Assembly: GCF_015477775.1 (NCBI RefSeq)
Contig: NZ_JADLQO010000008.1
Coordinates: forward strand, 248,001 to 312,000
Direction: 5' to 3'
Source of the DNA: Nocardia abscessus
GTDB lineage: Bacteria; Actinomycetota; Actinomycetes; Mycobacteriales; Mycobacteriaceae
DNA length: 64,000 bases
In this document: in pieces, positions 1 through 8,232 of the stretch
Layout: each line of letters opens with the position of its first letter
How positions within the stretch are numbered: position 1 is the stretch's first letter
The notes under the pieces: generated by a model
The model's database searches: none
What the model saw: only the letters and a program-made list of their open reading frames with translations
What the model was told of the DNA's origin: nothing
Made by a program: the position numbers and the translations under genes

Positions 1-1
1 T

Positions 2-1597
2 GTGGTCGCCTACGACACCCGCGGGCACGGTCGCTCTACCCGTACCCGGCGCACGGAAGACTTCCGGCTCGACCGTCTGGCCGCGGACTTCTACGCCGTC
101 GCCGACGCCGTGAGCCCCGACCGGCCCGTGCACGTCCTCGCGCACGACTGGGGTTCGGTGCAGGTGTGGGAAGCGGTGTGTGAGCCGCGTGCGGCCACCC
201 GGGTCGCGTCGTTCACCTCGGTGTCGGGGCCGAACCTGGACCACGTCGGCAAGTGGATTCGCAACCGGCTCTCGCGTCCGACGCCGCGCAACGTGTGGCA
301 GCCGTTCACCCAGCTGCTGTCCTCGGCGTACACCTTCTTCTTCATGACCCCCGTGCTGCCGCGCGCCGCGTTCGGCCTGATCGGTACCGAGCGCTTCTGG
401 CGGCGGGTCGTCTCGATCATGAACGAGACCGCCCCGTCGAACGTGCGTCTCGGCCCGAGTTTCCGCGCCGACGTCGTCGACGGTCTGCTGATCTACCGCG
501 CGAACATCGTGCAGCGCATGCTCGCGCCACGCGAGCGGCACACCGAGGTGCCGGTGCAGCTGATCGTCGCGGGCCGTGACGTCGCGGTCCGTCCCGCGGG
601 ATTCGATGACGAACACCGGTGGACCGGGCGGCTGTGGCGGCGGGACGTGCCCGCCGGGCACTGGATGCCGTTCTCGCATCCGGAACTGCTGGCCACCGCG
701 ACCACCGAACTGATCGACACGCTGGGCGGCGCGGCGCCGCCCAGCACGTTGCGCCGGGCCGAAACAGGACGGACCGCAAGGCCGTTCGGTGATCAGCTGG
801 TCGTCATCACCGGTGCCGGCAGCGGCATCGGCCGTGCTACCGCGCTCGCCCTGGCCCGCCGCGGCGCCGAGATCGTGCTCTCCGACATCGATCTCGCGGC
901 GGCGAAGGAGACCGCCGAGTTGATCGCCGCCGAACACGGCGTCGCGCACGCCTATCAACTCGACGTCGCCGAGGAAGGCGAGATGCAGGCGCACGCCGCG
1001 ACGGTGCTGGACAACCACGGCGTCCCCGACATCCTGATCAACAACGCCGGGATCGGCCAGGCCGGTGGATTCTTCGAGACCTCGGCGGCGGACTTCGACC
1101 GCGTGCTGCGGATCAACCTCGGCGGCGTGGTGAACGGCTGCCGTGCCTTCGGGCCCGCCATGGCCGAGCGGGGCCTCGGCGGTCACATCGTGAATCTCTC
1201 CAGCATGGCGGCCTACAGCCCGCAGCAGGGCTTCAGCGCGTATTCCACCAGCAAGTCGGCGGTGTTCATGTTCTCCGACTGCGTGCGCGCCGAACTGGCC
1301 GCGCGCGGGATCTCGGTGCACACCATCTGCCCGGGCATCGTGCACACCAATATCGTGGCGCGCACCCGCTTCTCCGGCGTCAGCGCGGAAGAGGAGAAGC
1401 GCAAACAGGAGCGCTACGACAACCTGTACCGGATGCGGCGTTACGGCCCGGAGAAGGTGGCCGAGCAGATCGTGCGCGCCCTCCAGCGGAATCGCAGCAT
1501 CGTGCCCGTGACGCCGGAGGCTCACCTGCAGTATCACTTCGGGCGGCTCGCGCCCGCCGTCGTGCGGTTCCTGGCGGCGCGGGTGAAGCTGACCTGA
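2..1597 (+). CDS. ephD: Alpha/beta-hydrolase-SDR fusion, EphD-like (5' partial)
   Basis: This is the C-terminal 531 residues of a two-domain protein that begins before the window. Residues 1-245 are an alpha/beta hydrolase of the epoxide-hydrolase type: the oxyanion region DTRGHGRS is at 5-12 and the nucleophile elbow HDWGS has Asp49. From about 262 a short-chain dehydrogenase follows, with the cofactor motif TGAGSGIG near 270 and the catalytic YSTSK near 413. The order matches mycobacterial EphD, which is about 590 residues, so some 60 N-terminal residues are probably missing. EphD acts on epoxidised mycolic-acid lipids in mycobacteria; that role here is inferred from the family. The first codon visible is a GTG, but it lies inside the conserved hydrolase fold and is not the start. 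Confidence 0.85.
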   Translation: MVAYDTRGHGRSTRTRRTEDFRLDRLAADFYAVADAVSPDRPVHVLAHDWGSVQVWEAVCEPRAATRVASFTSVSGPNLDHVGKWIRNRLSRPTPRNVWQPFTQLLSSAYTFFFMTPVLPRAAFGLIGTERFWRRVVSIMNETAPSNVRLGPSFRADVVDGLLIYRANIVQRMLAPRERHTEVPVQLIVAGRDVAVRPAGFDDEHRWTGRLWRRDVPAGHWMPFSHPELLATATTELIDTLGGAAPPSTLRRAETGRTARPFGDQLVVITGAGSGIGRATALALARRGAEIVLSDIDLAAAKETAELIAAEHGVAHAYQLDVAEEGEMQAHAATVLDNHGVPDILINNAGIGQAGGFFETSAADFDRVLRINLGGVVNGCRAFGPAMAERGLGGHIVNLSSMAAYSPQQGFSAYSTSKSAVFMFSDCVRAELAARGISVHTICPGIVHTNIVARTRFSGVSAEEEKRKQERYDNLYRMRRYGPEKVAEQIVRALQRNRSIVPVTPEAHLQYHFGRLAPAVVRFLAARVKLT

Positions 1598-1598
1598 C

Positions 1599-2114
1599 TC
1601 AGGAGGCGAGGGTTCGGGCGAGTTCGGCCTCGACGGCCACGACTCGCTCGGGCCCGATGCCCCACGGGTGCTCGACACCCACCCGCCGGTCCAGATCCCA
1701 GAGCACGCACTCCTCGCCCGGGGCCGCCACGAACGACCACGCCACCACGGTGCGGCCGAGTTGCTCGGCCATCGTTCCGTGCGAGTCGACCGGCGGCCCG
1801 GCGCCTTCCGGGAAGTGGTGCAGGAAGCGGCCGTAGGCGCGCGCGCAGAAATCGGCGTATCGCTTGGTGCACAGGATGAACCCGTGCCATGCCTCGTCCA
1901 CCGCGTGCGACGGCATGCCGATCACCTGGTCGTCGCGCATGGCGGCGCCGCAGCAGAGCAACCACTGCCGCAATCCCTTGTCCACCAGCTCTCGTGGCTG
2001 CCAGGGGCAGGTCTTGTAGACGGCCTCGGGCAGTTCCAGGGCGTCGACGGCGGCGCGCACGGCCGCGAGGTCGATGTCACCGGCCGGAGATCTGCGGAAC
2101 CTGAAGTTCACCAC
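1599..2114 (-). CDS. Conserved hypothetical protein, GRDP-like
   Basis: A 171-residue soluble protein. Its centre carries the pattern DEAWHGFIL ... YADFCARAYGRFLHHFPE, the Asp-x-x-Trp-His and Cys/His arrangement seen in the glycine-rich-domain-like (GRDP-like) family. No function is established for bacterial members. It starts with tandem GTG codons (2114 or 2111) without a clear ribosome site, and it is divergent from the membrane protein at 2158 with only 43 bases between them. That gap holds the small inverted repeat ACAGT-tc-ACTGT. Its 3' end lies two bases from the end of the convergent ephD-like gene. Confidence 0.7.
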   Translation of the reverse strand: MVNFRFRRSPAGDIDLAAVRAAVDALELPEAVYKTCPWQPRELVDKGLRQWLLCCGAAMRDDQVIGMPSHAVDEAWHGFILCTKRYADFCARAYGRFLHHFPEGAGPPVDSHGTMAEQLGRTVVAWSFVAAPGEECVLWDLDRRVGVEHPWGIGPERVVAVEAELARTLAS

Positions 2115-2157
2115 AGTTCACTGTACGTGCGTGCCGATCGGCCGCTACCGTCGTGAC

Positions 2158-2583
2158 ATGAGCGCACTCATCGTTCTTTTCATCCTGTTGATGGTGCTGC
2201 TCCTCGTGGCGGTTCCGATCATCGTCGTAGTCGTCATCATCCGCTCGCAACGCAATCGGTTCTTACCGCCGCCGCCCTATGGTCCGTGGCGCGGCGGGAA
2301 CCGGAGCGGCGGATATTACGAGGGGGGATCCACCGACCCGTTCTGGGCAGCCGGCGGCGCCGGTTTGATCGGCGGGTTCGACCAACCGCACGGCGGTGGG
2401 GGCGGGCATCATCATCACGACCATCACCACCATGGCAGCGGCTGCGGCGGTGGCAGCGGTAGTAGCTGCGGTGGAGGAAGCAGCTCCAGCTGTAGTGGCG
2501 GCAGCAGCTCCAGTTGCGGCGGCGGCAGCAGTTCCAGCTGTGGCGGGGGCAGCAGTTCCAGCTGTGGCGGCGGCGGTTCCTGA
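2158..2583 (+). CDS. Membrane-anchored His- and Gly/Ser/Cys-repeat protein
   Basis: A 141-residue protein. Residues 1-27 form one hydrophobic N-terminal segment (signal anchor), then a Pro/Gly-rich stretch, then a His cluster (HHHHDHHHH) and a C-terminal run of seven Cys residues spaced by Gly/Ser blocks of the form GGGSSSSC. The Cys and His clusters suggest metal binding or disulfide cross-linking on the outside of the membrane, but this is inference. A longer reading from 2074 is possible; I chose 2158 because the hydrophobic anchor starts there and the extension overlaps the divergent gene. The repeats are also visible in the DNA as a roughly 24-base tandem unit from about 2440 to 2580. 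Confidence 0.65.
   Translation: MSALIVLFILLMVLLLVAVPIIVVVVIIRSQRNRFLPPPPYGPWRGGNRSGGYYEGGSTDPFWAAGGAGLIGGFDQPHGGGGGHHHHDHHHHGSGCGGGSGSSCGGGSSSSCSGGSSSSCGGGSSSSCGGGSSSSCGGGGS
2440..2580 (+). repeat. Tandem coding repeat (GGGSSSSC)
   Basis: A roughly 24-base unit encoding Gly-Gly-Gly-Ser-Ser-Ser-Ser-Cys is repeated about five times with minor codon changes. Such a run could change copy number by slippage. Confidence 0.7.
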
Positions 2584-2663
2584 CGCAGGATTTGACCTCA
2601 ACCCTTCTCGAGGTTCCATGCTGATCTTCGTCCGAAACGGCAAGGAACAACGAAGGGTGTGTC

Positions 2664-3659
2664 ATGCGGGCTGTGCAAGCCGATGAGTTCGGTGGACCGG
2701 AAGTACTCGTGGTACGTGAACTACCGGATCCGGTGGCCGGACCGGGAGAGGTGGTCGTCGACGTGGCGGCCGCGGATGTGATGTTCCTGGACACCCGGCT
2801 GCGCAGCGGCTGGGGCACCGACTTCTTCGCGATCGAACTGCCCTATGTGCCCGGTGGGGCCGTCGCCGGTGTGGTGGCGTCGGTCGGCCCCGACGTCGAC
2901 CCCGGCTGGGTGGGCAAGCGGGTATCGACGCCGACCGCGGCCAGCGGCATCGGCGGTGGCCTGCCGATCGGCGGATACGCCGAGAAGGCGCTGGCCAAGG
3001 CGGACACTCTCGTCGCTTTGCCCGACGGGCTCACCGCGACGCAGGCCGTCGCGCTCGCCCACGACGGCAGGACGGCGCTCGCAGTCTTCGACCGTGCCGC
3101 CGTGCAGCCGGGCGAATGGGTCCTGATCACCGCCGCGGGCGGCGGACTGGGCATCCTGCTGATCCAGCTCGCCCGTGCGGCGGGCGCGAACGTCGTCGCC
3201 GCCGCGCGCGGCGCCGCGAAGCTGGAACTCGCCGAGCGGCTCGGCGCGAACGCGGTGGTCGACTACTCCGCCCCCGACTGGGTGGAGAAGGCGCGCGCCG
3301 CGACCGGGGGAGCGGGCGCGCACGTCGTGTTCGACGGCGCGGGCGGCGCGCTCGGCGAGGCCGCGCTCACTGCCGTTGCGGACGGAGGGCGTTTCCTCGG
3401 ATACGGCGCTGCCGCAGGGGAATTCGCCGCTCTGGACCGGGAGGCCGCGGCGGCGCGCGGCGTCACCGTCTACGGGCTGTTCGATATCACCGGCGCCGAC
3501 ATCGATTGGCAGGCGCTGGCCCGGCGGGCCCAGGAAGAGGTCGCGGCGGGGCGCTTGCAGGTGGTCATCGGCCAGACCTTCCCGCTCGACGGAGCTGATC
3601 GGGCACACGCCGCCATCGAGTCCAGGGCCGCGCTGGGGCGCACTTTGTTAACAGTGTGA
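2664..3659 (+). CDS. Zinc-type alcohol dehydrogenase family, quinone oxidoreductase-like
   Basis: A 331-residue MDR-superfamily enzyme. It has the GroES-like N-terminal half (GPGEVVVDVAAADV) and a Rossmann half with the nucleotide motif AAGGGLG near 153-159. The structural-zinc Cys cluster is absent, as is usual for NADPH:quinone reductases. It probably reduces quinones or enones with NADPH in the cytoplasm; the substrate is unknown. Start ATG at 2664 follows a GA-rich stretch. It reads in the same direction as the His/Cys protein upstream, 80 bases away. Confidence 0.8.
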   Translation: MRAVQADEFGGPEVLVVRELPDPVAGPGEVVVDVAAADVMFLDTRLRSGWGTDFFAIELPYVPGGAVAGVVASVGPDVDPGWVGKRVSTPTAASGIGGGLPIGGYAEKALAKADTLVALPDGLTATQAVALAHDGRTALAVFDRAAVQPGEWVLITAAGGGLGILLIQLARAAGANVVAAARGAAKLELAERLGANAVVDYSAPDWVEKARAATGGAGAHVVFDGAGGALGEAALTAVADGGRFLGYGAAAGEFAALDREAAAARGVTVYGLFDITGADIDWQALARRAQEEVAAGRLQVVIGQTFPLDGADRAHAAIESRAALGRTLLTV

Positions 3660-3723
3660 ATAAAGCGGCGAACTGGACAATTGACGTAGTGCGCTGCCCG
3701 GACGACGGCGCTAGGGTGCCGGG

Positions 3724-3888
3724 GTGGAAACTCTGCTCGTCGTCGGTATCGTCATCGTGGTCCTCGGCTTCGTCGTCGCCGTAGTGCAGTTCGCCAGCCG
3801 GCCACCGAAGGACGCCGAGCCGTGGGACGACCGGGACGACGCCGAGGACTACGAGGACGACTGGGACGAGGACTATCGCGACGACTGA
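3724..3888 (+). CDS. Small acidic single-pass membrane protein
   Basis: A 54-residue reading frame starting with GTG. Residues 3-22 are almost all aliphatic (one membrane helix). From residue 30 on the chain is extremely acidic, with about half Asp or Glu (DDAEDYEDDWDEDYRDD). The abrupt helix-plus-acid-tail design and GC-rich third positions argue that it is real. Its last 16 bases overlap the convergent gene at 3873. No family is recognised. No ribosome site is obvious; a leaderless or very short leader is possible. Confidence 0.5.
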   Translation: METLLVVGIVIVVLGFVVAVVQFASRPPKDAEPWDDRDDAEDYEDDWDEDYRDD

Positions 3889-4322
3889 CCCCGCCCGGCC
3901 GGGGTCAGCACCACGACCGCGATGGGCCGCTTGGTCAGCTTTTGATAGGCGCTGTAGCGACCCTGATTCACCTTGTCGACGACCGCCCACCGCCGGGCGT
4001 AATCGGGATCATCCGGCAGCGTCGCCCGGGCCCGCACCGTCAGTTTCCGCCGCCCGACCTGGATCTCGCACTCCGGTCGCGCCTTCAGGTTCGCCAGCCA
4101 CCCCGGCGGCCGCGGCGACCCGCCGTTGGACGCCGTCACCAAATAGTCCGCACCGTCGCGCGCGTACGTCAGCGCCGAAGTCCGCTCCTGGCCGGACTTG
4201 CGCCCCACCGTCCGCAGCAACAGCGTCGGATTCCCCAGCAGCAGCCGATGCCCCACCAGCCCACCACTGTTCTCGTACACCCACTGATGCGCCTTCAGTA
4301 CCTTCGTGAACAGCCCGGCCAT
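3873..4322 (-). CDS. F420H2-dependent nitroreductase family protein (Ddn-like)
   Basis: A 149-residue protein of the deazaflavin-dependent reductase family (DUF385, Ddn type). Typical features are the start FTKVLKAHQWVYENSGG, the RTVGRKSGQERTSAL strand and the YLVTASNGGSPRPPGWLANL segment that lines the F420 pocket. Members reduce quinones or other substrates with F420H2. Start ATG at 4322 is preceded by GGAGGG at good spacing, so the longer reading to 4397 is not used. It is convergent with the small acidic membrane protein. Confidence 0.85.
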   Translation of the reverse strand: MAGLFTKVLKAHQWVYENSGGLVGHRLLLGNPTLLLRTVGRKSGQERTSALTYARDGADYLVTASNGGSPRPPGWLANLKARPECEIQVGRRKLTVRARATLPDDPDYARRWAVVDKVNQGRYSAYQKLTKRPIAVVVLTPAGRGQSSR

Positions 4323-4435
4323 ACCTGACCCTCCAGTAAGTTTCCGACCCACCCACCCTAGGTCATCCCCCTCCGACTGGTCCCCGACCCACCGCACCCG
4401 GTAGCATCCCCAACGCTCGCGGTTCCCCGCAGCAC

Positions 4436-4509
4436 GGGGCGGTAGCTCAGTCGGTTAGAGCCGTGGACTCATAATCCATTGGTCGCGGGTTCGAGCCCCG
4501 CCCGCCCCA
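4436..4509 (+). tRNA. tRNA, anticodon CAT (Met, or Ile2)
   Basis: A 74-base cloverleaf. Acceptor arms GGGGCGG and CCGCCCC pair fully, the D arm is GCTC/GAGC, the anticodon stem GTGGA/TCCAT closes loop CTCATAA (anticodon CAT), and the T arm is GCGGG-TTCGAGC-CCCGC. Discriminator A; CCA is not encoded. The D arm and acceptor rule out initiator tRNA. Elongator Met is the default call, but tRNA-Ile2 (CAT modified to lysidine) shares the same loop and cannot be excluded by eye. Confidence 0.9.
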
Positions 4510-4775
4510 CTAAGCGCCTCTGAGCTGCGGAAACGCTGAACTTTACAGCTGAGTTGATCTAGAACAGCGCTCCGGCAGCAATGGATTTTGCCGATGAAAT
4601 TCGGGCTTGGGGCTGGAACCTGTACGGCATCCGAGAGCTTGCGGAGGACTTCGCGACGGAACTGCGTCGCAACAACCGGAGCAAGCAGGCCATTCCGACG
4701 CCTGGCTGGTGTGGGTCGTGTGGATGGTCTGGGGAGCCGACCTGTGGCGCAGATGATTTGGGTGATACTGGCGAT

Positions 4776-5384
4776 GTGAACGGGACATGGGAGGCGTGGG
4801 GTGGGGTCGCGATCGCCGCGATTACCTCGATACCGCTAGCCGGTCTCGCGGCCTGGTGGCTGGCTGGGCGGCGCGGGTGGCGCGCCGCGCTATGCGATGT
4901 CGGGATGGTGACGGGTACCGCGCCGTGGGTGTGGATGATCCTCACGCCGACGGGAACGGGCCGTTCGGTGAATCTCGTGCCGCTGCGTGATCTGGCCGAG
5001 GTCCTGGCCGACGACCGGGTGATCGAGCAGTTCGGTGGGAATCTGCTGGTCTTCGCCGCACTCGGCTTCCTGTTGCCGGTGCGCCGACCCTGGTTCGCCC
5101 GCTCGTACCGCATCCTGTTGGCGGGAGCAGCGGCTTCGATCGCGGTGGAGACCGTGCAGTTCGCCCTCGCTATCGGCCGTCACTCATCCGTCGACGACGT
5201 GCTGGTGAACGCGGCCGGTGCATACCTGGCGGGCCTGCTCTCACGACAGTTGTGGGCGCCGCGCGCAGTGACCGACCGGTCCGAGCCGGCGCTACCTGAA
5301 GAGTCGAAAGGGGCATCGTCTCCGAGCAGGGCGGTCTCGGCCGGCTCCGCGGTCGTTCGCGGACACGGGTTGCCGCGGCGGTGA
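4776..5384 (+). CDS. VanZ-like membrane protein
   Basis: A 202-residue protein with about five hydrophobic segments. VanZ-family signatures are visible: NLVPLRDL after the second segment, NLLVFAALGFLLPV, and the ETVQFALAIGRHSSVDDVLVNAAGA block with its conserved Glu, Arg, Asp pair and Asn. VanZ proteins give low-level teicoplanin resistance in enterococci, but the many chromosomal homologues have no known role. The open frame reaches back to ATG 4581, but the extra 65 residues are hydrophilic and AT-richer, unlike VanZ proteins; GTG 4776 is preferred. The polar Ser/Arg-rich tail after residue 165 is unusual. Confidence 0.65.
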   Translation: MNGTWEAWGGVAIAAITSIPLAGLAAWWLAGRRGWRAALCDVGMVTGTAPWVWMILTPTGTGRSVNLVPLRDLAEVLADDRVIEQFGGNLLVFAALGFLLPVRRPWFARSYRILLAGAAASIAVETVQFALAIGRHSSVDDVLVNAAGAYLAGLLSRQLWAPRAVTDRSEPALPEESKGASSPSRAVSAGSAVVRGHGLPRR

Positions 5385-5480
5385 GGTCGCCAACCCTCGG
5401 CCGCGTGGCTCGAATCGGTCTGAGGGCATGCACGAGTCGCCACGTCATAGCGGTCGCCGTGCCCCGCGGGCGAAGTGCTG

Positions 5481-5981
5481 CTACAGAATCCGATACATCC
5501 GGTGGTCGATGCGGCCTTGGCCGTATTCGCCGTAGCCGACCACGACCAGACCGCACAGCCACGAGTAGCGCTCGTCGGAGGTCTCGAACCTCGGTGTCGG
5601 TCGCACGTAGCTCTCGTCGACCGACAGCCGCTGCCCGTCGGCCAGACGTTGACGACCATCGGGCGGGAATCGGAGCACTCCGTTCGACTCGTAGTGGATG
5701 AGCACACCGTCGTCGGTGCGCAGGGTCGCGCGAACGTCCATACGACTGATCCAGTCGGCTCCCAACCACACTCAGTCACCGCCCCCGGGCAGCATTTCGC
5801 CCCGGAAGCCGGGCCCGTGGAAGCGACCGCCCTTGGTCACGAAAGTCATACGGGTACCGAGCGGGGTCGAGATCATCTGGGCCGGCTCCAGGTCGATGCT
5901 GAGATCGCAGAGATGCTCGGCCGGCAACGCATCGAGCAACGCCCGTTCGAAAATTGGCGTGGTCTTGTCGACGGTGCTCAT
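5481..5981 (-). pseudogene. DUF3237 family protein, interrupted by in-frame TGA
   Basis: Two adjacent frames are one DUF3237 protein. 5981-5772 encodes the N-terminal half ending MTFVTKGGRFHGPGFRG ... PGGGD; the codon at 5774-5772 is TGA. The same frame then continues from 5771 with VWLGADWISRMDVRATL and the family's C-terminal YVRPTPRFETSDERY block to the stop at 5481. Homologues have Trp at the stop position (GGGDW), so a TGG to TGA change explains it. The reading frame itself is intact. It is a recent nonsense mutation, a base-call error, or a gene now made as two chains (TGA abuts a GTG). DUF3237 has no firm function. Confidence 0.75.
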
Positions 5982-6157
5982 CGCCGCCGATTGGTTCGGC
6001 GCGAAAGCAGATGGAGAACTCCACCGAATCCACCGGCGGCGGGACGTGCCTTCCTCCTGGCTTCGACATGCCGGAGCCATTCCCATCACTGGCGGATGTC
6101 GTCGGTGAATACATACTCGGCAGTGCCGATCGAGGTCCTTGATTGCAGGAGCGCTGG

Positions 6158-6733
6158 ATGTGGAAGAGCCTGAAACGAGCGGTCGCGGGGCCGGAGTTAC
6201 CCTCCGAGCCGACGCTACGGTCGGTTCCGACTCATAGCCGGTTCGGTACCGCACGATTCATCGAGCTGTGGTATCCCCGAAGCGTCACGGTCGAAGTCGC
6301 CGGCGCACCGCGGCTCACTGTGCGGGACGAAGGCCTGCCGCGCCGACTCGCGACGAGTGTGGTACCACCGAGGATCCTTGCGACCAACCGACGCAGCGTG
6401 ACGCTCATGGTCGAGAACGATCCGGCGGTCATCTCGGCGGGCAAGCGCGGGATGCGACGACGCACATACCGATGCGACGCGCTCGTGCGAGGAGTCACTT
6501 ACCGACTGATCCCAACTGGACCCAAGCGCGCCACACTTTTCGCGGGGGAGTTCCCTGTCGGTCAGTTCAGGACGTCGAAGGTCAATCACCCACCCGAAAC
6601 CATCTTCTGGGAACCGACGGCCACGCCGCAGGACGTCGTCGTCGGAATGCTGCTCGGCTCGGCACTCGGCATCGGCGCCAACGGATTCTTCCGAAACCTC
6701 CTCCGCGACCTCGACTTCGTACCCACCCCTTGA
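6158..6733 (+). CDS. Hypothetical protein
   Basis: A 191-residue protein I do not recognise. It is basic in the middle (GKRGMRRRTYRCD) and has one Gly-rich hydrophobic stretch near residues 155-175 (VVVGMLLGSALGIGANGFF) that could be a membrane or amphipathic segment. Start ATG 6158 is favoured over TTG 6143 because AGGAG lies eight bases before it. It belongs to the patch after the tRNA that also holds the VanZ-like gene and the broken DUF3237 gene; codon use is slightly less GC-rich than in neighbouring housekeeping genes. Confidence 0.55.
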   Translation: MWKSLKRAVAGPELPSEPTLRSVPTHSRFGTARFIELWYPRSVTVEVAGAPRLTVRDEGLPRRLATSVVPPRILATNRRSVTLMVENDPAVISAGKRGMRRRTYRCDALVRGVTYRLIPTGPKRATLFAGEFPVGQFRTSKVNHPPETIFWEPTATPQDVVVGMLLGSALGIGANGFFRNLLRDLDFVPTP

Positions 6734-6798
6734 ATCAGGGGAGTAGAGCCTCGAATTTGTTCCCGATGATCCGGGGCCCGGGCCCGTTCTGAGCTAGT

Positions 6799-8232
6799 TC
6801 AGTCGATCTTGGCCATCACATGCTTGACGCGGGTGTAGTCCTCCAGCCCGTACATCGACAGGTCCTTGCCGTGTCCGGACGACTTGAACCCGCCGTGCGG
6901 CATCTCGGCTATCAGCGCGGTGTGGGTGTTGATCCATACACAGCCGAAGTCGAGCGCGGCCGACACGCGGAGTGCCCTGGACAAGTCCTTGGTCCATACC
7001 GAGGACGCCAGCCCGTATTCGACGCCGTTGGCCCATCGGATCGCCTCGTCTTCGTCGGTGAACGCCTGCACGGTGATCACCGGGCCGAAGATCTCGTCCT
7101 GGCTCAGCCGGTCGTGCTGGAGCAGCCCGCCGATGACCGTCGGCTCGACGTAGTATCCGCGGTCGCCCTGTCGGTGCCCGCCGGCCATGACCGAAGCGTG
7201 ATCGGGCACCTCATCGAGGAAGGCGAGGACCCGCTGTAGTTGGTTGGCGTTGTTGACCGGTGGAACCCAGGCTTCCTCGTCATCGGCGGCCTTGCCGAAA
7301 GTCGTCGTCGCACTGCTGGCCTGCTCTGCCAGCGCCGCGGTCAAATCGTCGGTCACCGACGCGTGACCGAGCACCCGGGTGGCTGCCGTGCAATCCTGAC
7401 CGGCGTTGAAATAGCCCGAGGCGGCGATGCTTTTGGCGGCAACAGTGATGTCGGCGTCGGGGAACACGATCACCGGCGCCTTGCCGCCCAACTCCAGATG
7501 CGTGCGCTTCAGTCGGCCGCCTGCCGATTCCGCGACCGCGCGGCCCGCGGCCACCGAACCGGTGATCGACACCATCTTCGGGGTCGGATGCGCCACCACC
7601 GCAGCGCCGGTCACCCGGTCACCGGTGACAACGTTGAGCACGCCTGGCGGTAGGTGCTCGGAGGCTAGTTCGGCCAGCATCACCGTGGTCACCGGGGTGG
7701 TGTCGCTCGGCTTGATCACCACGGTGTTGCCCGCCGCGATCGCGGGAACGAACTTCCAGATCGCCATCATCATCGGGTAATTCCATGGCGTCACCTGCCC
7801 GATGACGCCGATCGGCTCCCGGCGGATCCACGATGTATGGCCCGCGAGATACTCGCCGGCCGACTTACCCTCGAGAACCCGTGCCGCTCCCGCGAAGAAC
7901 CGGGTCTGGTCCAGCATCTGCGGGATTTCCGCGGCCGAGGTGAGGTGGTTCGGCTTGCCGGTGTTTCGGCCCTCTGCCTCGACAAGCGCGTCGGCGACAT
8001 TCTCCAGCTCGTCGGCGAAATCGAGCAGCGCCTGCTGGCGTTGCGACGGCGTCGTGCGCTTCCAGTCGTGGAACGCCCTGTCCGCCGCTGCGTACGCGTT
8101 GTCGATGTCCTGTTCGTTGGACGCCGGGGCGGTGCCGTACTGATCGCCGGTAGTGGGATCGATGAGCGCCATCGTCGCACCGCTGACCGAGTCGACGAGC
8201 TTGCCGTCGATGAAGTTCTGAACCACTGTCAT
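6799..8232 (-). CDS. Gamma-aminobutyraldehyde-type aldehyde dehydrogenase
   Basis: A 477-residue NAD-dependent aldehyde dehydrogenase. Visible landmarks are the N-terminal oligomer strand (VVQNFIDGKLVDS), the TPWNYPMMM cofactor loop, the HLELGGKAP block with the general-base Glu, and the nucleophile in NAGQDCTAATR near Cys281. The NAGQDCTA form is typical of YdcW/PatD gamma-aminobutyraldehyde dehydrogenases, which turn 4-aminobutanal into GABA in putrescine breakdown. Substrate choice is inferred. Start ATG 8232 has GAGGAG eight bases upstream; the in-frame extension to 8292 has none. A dyad at 8339-8359 may be its operator. Confidence 0.85.
   Translation of the reverse strand: MTVVQNFIDGKLVDSVSGATMALIDPTTGDQYGTAPASNEQDIDNAYAAADRAFHDWKRTTPSQRQQALLDFADELENVADALVEAEGRNTGKPNHLTSAAEIPQMLDQTRFFAGAARVLEGKSAGEYLAGHTSWIRREPIGVIGQVTPWNYPMMMAIWKFVPAIAAGNTVVIKPSDTTPVTTVMLAELASEHLPPGVLNVVTGDRVTGAAVVAHPTPKMVSITGSVAAGRAVAESAGGRLKRTHLELGGKAPVIVFPDADITVAAKSIAASGYFNAGQDCTAATRVLGHASVTDDLTAALAEQASSATTTFGKAADDEEAWVPPVNNANQLQRVLAFLDEVPDHASVMAGGHRQGDRGYYVEPTVIGGLLQHDRLSQDEIFGPVITVQAFTDEDEAIRWANGVEYGLASSVWTKDLSRALRVSAALDFGCVWINTHTALIAEMPHGGFKSSGHGKDLSMYGLEDYTRVKHVMAKID

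Noticed and set aside
4510..4775. Attachment-site duplication of the tRNA 3' end
   Set aside because: No repeat of GGTTCGAGCCCCGC-type sequence was found downstream by eye, and no integrase is present.
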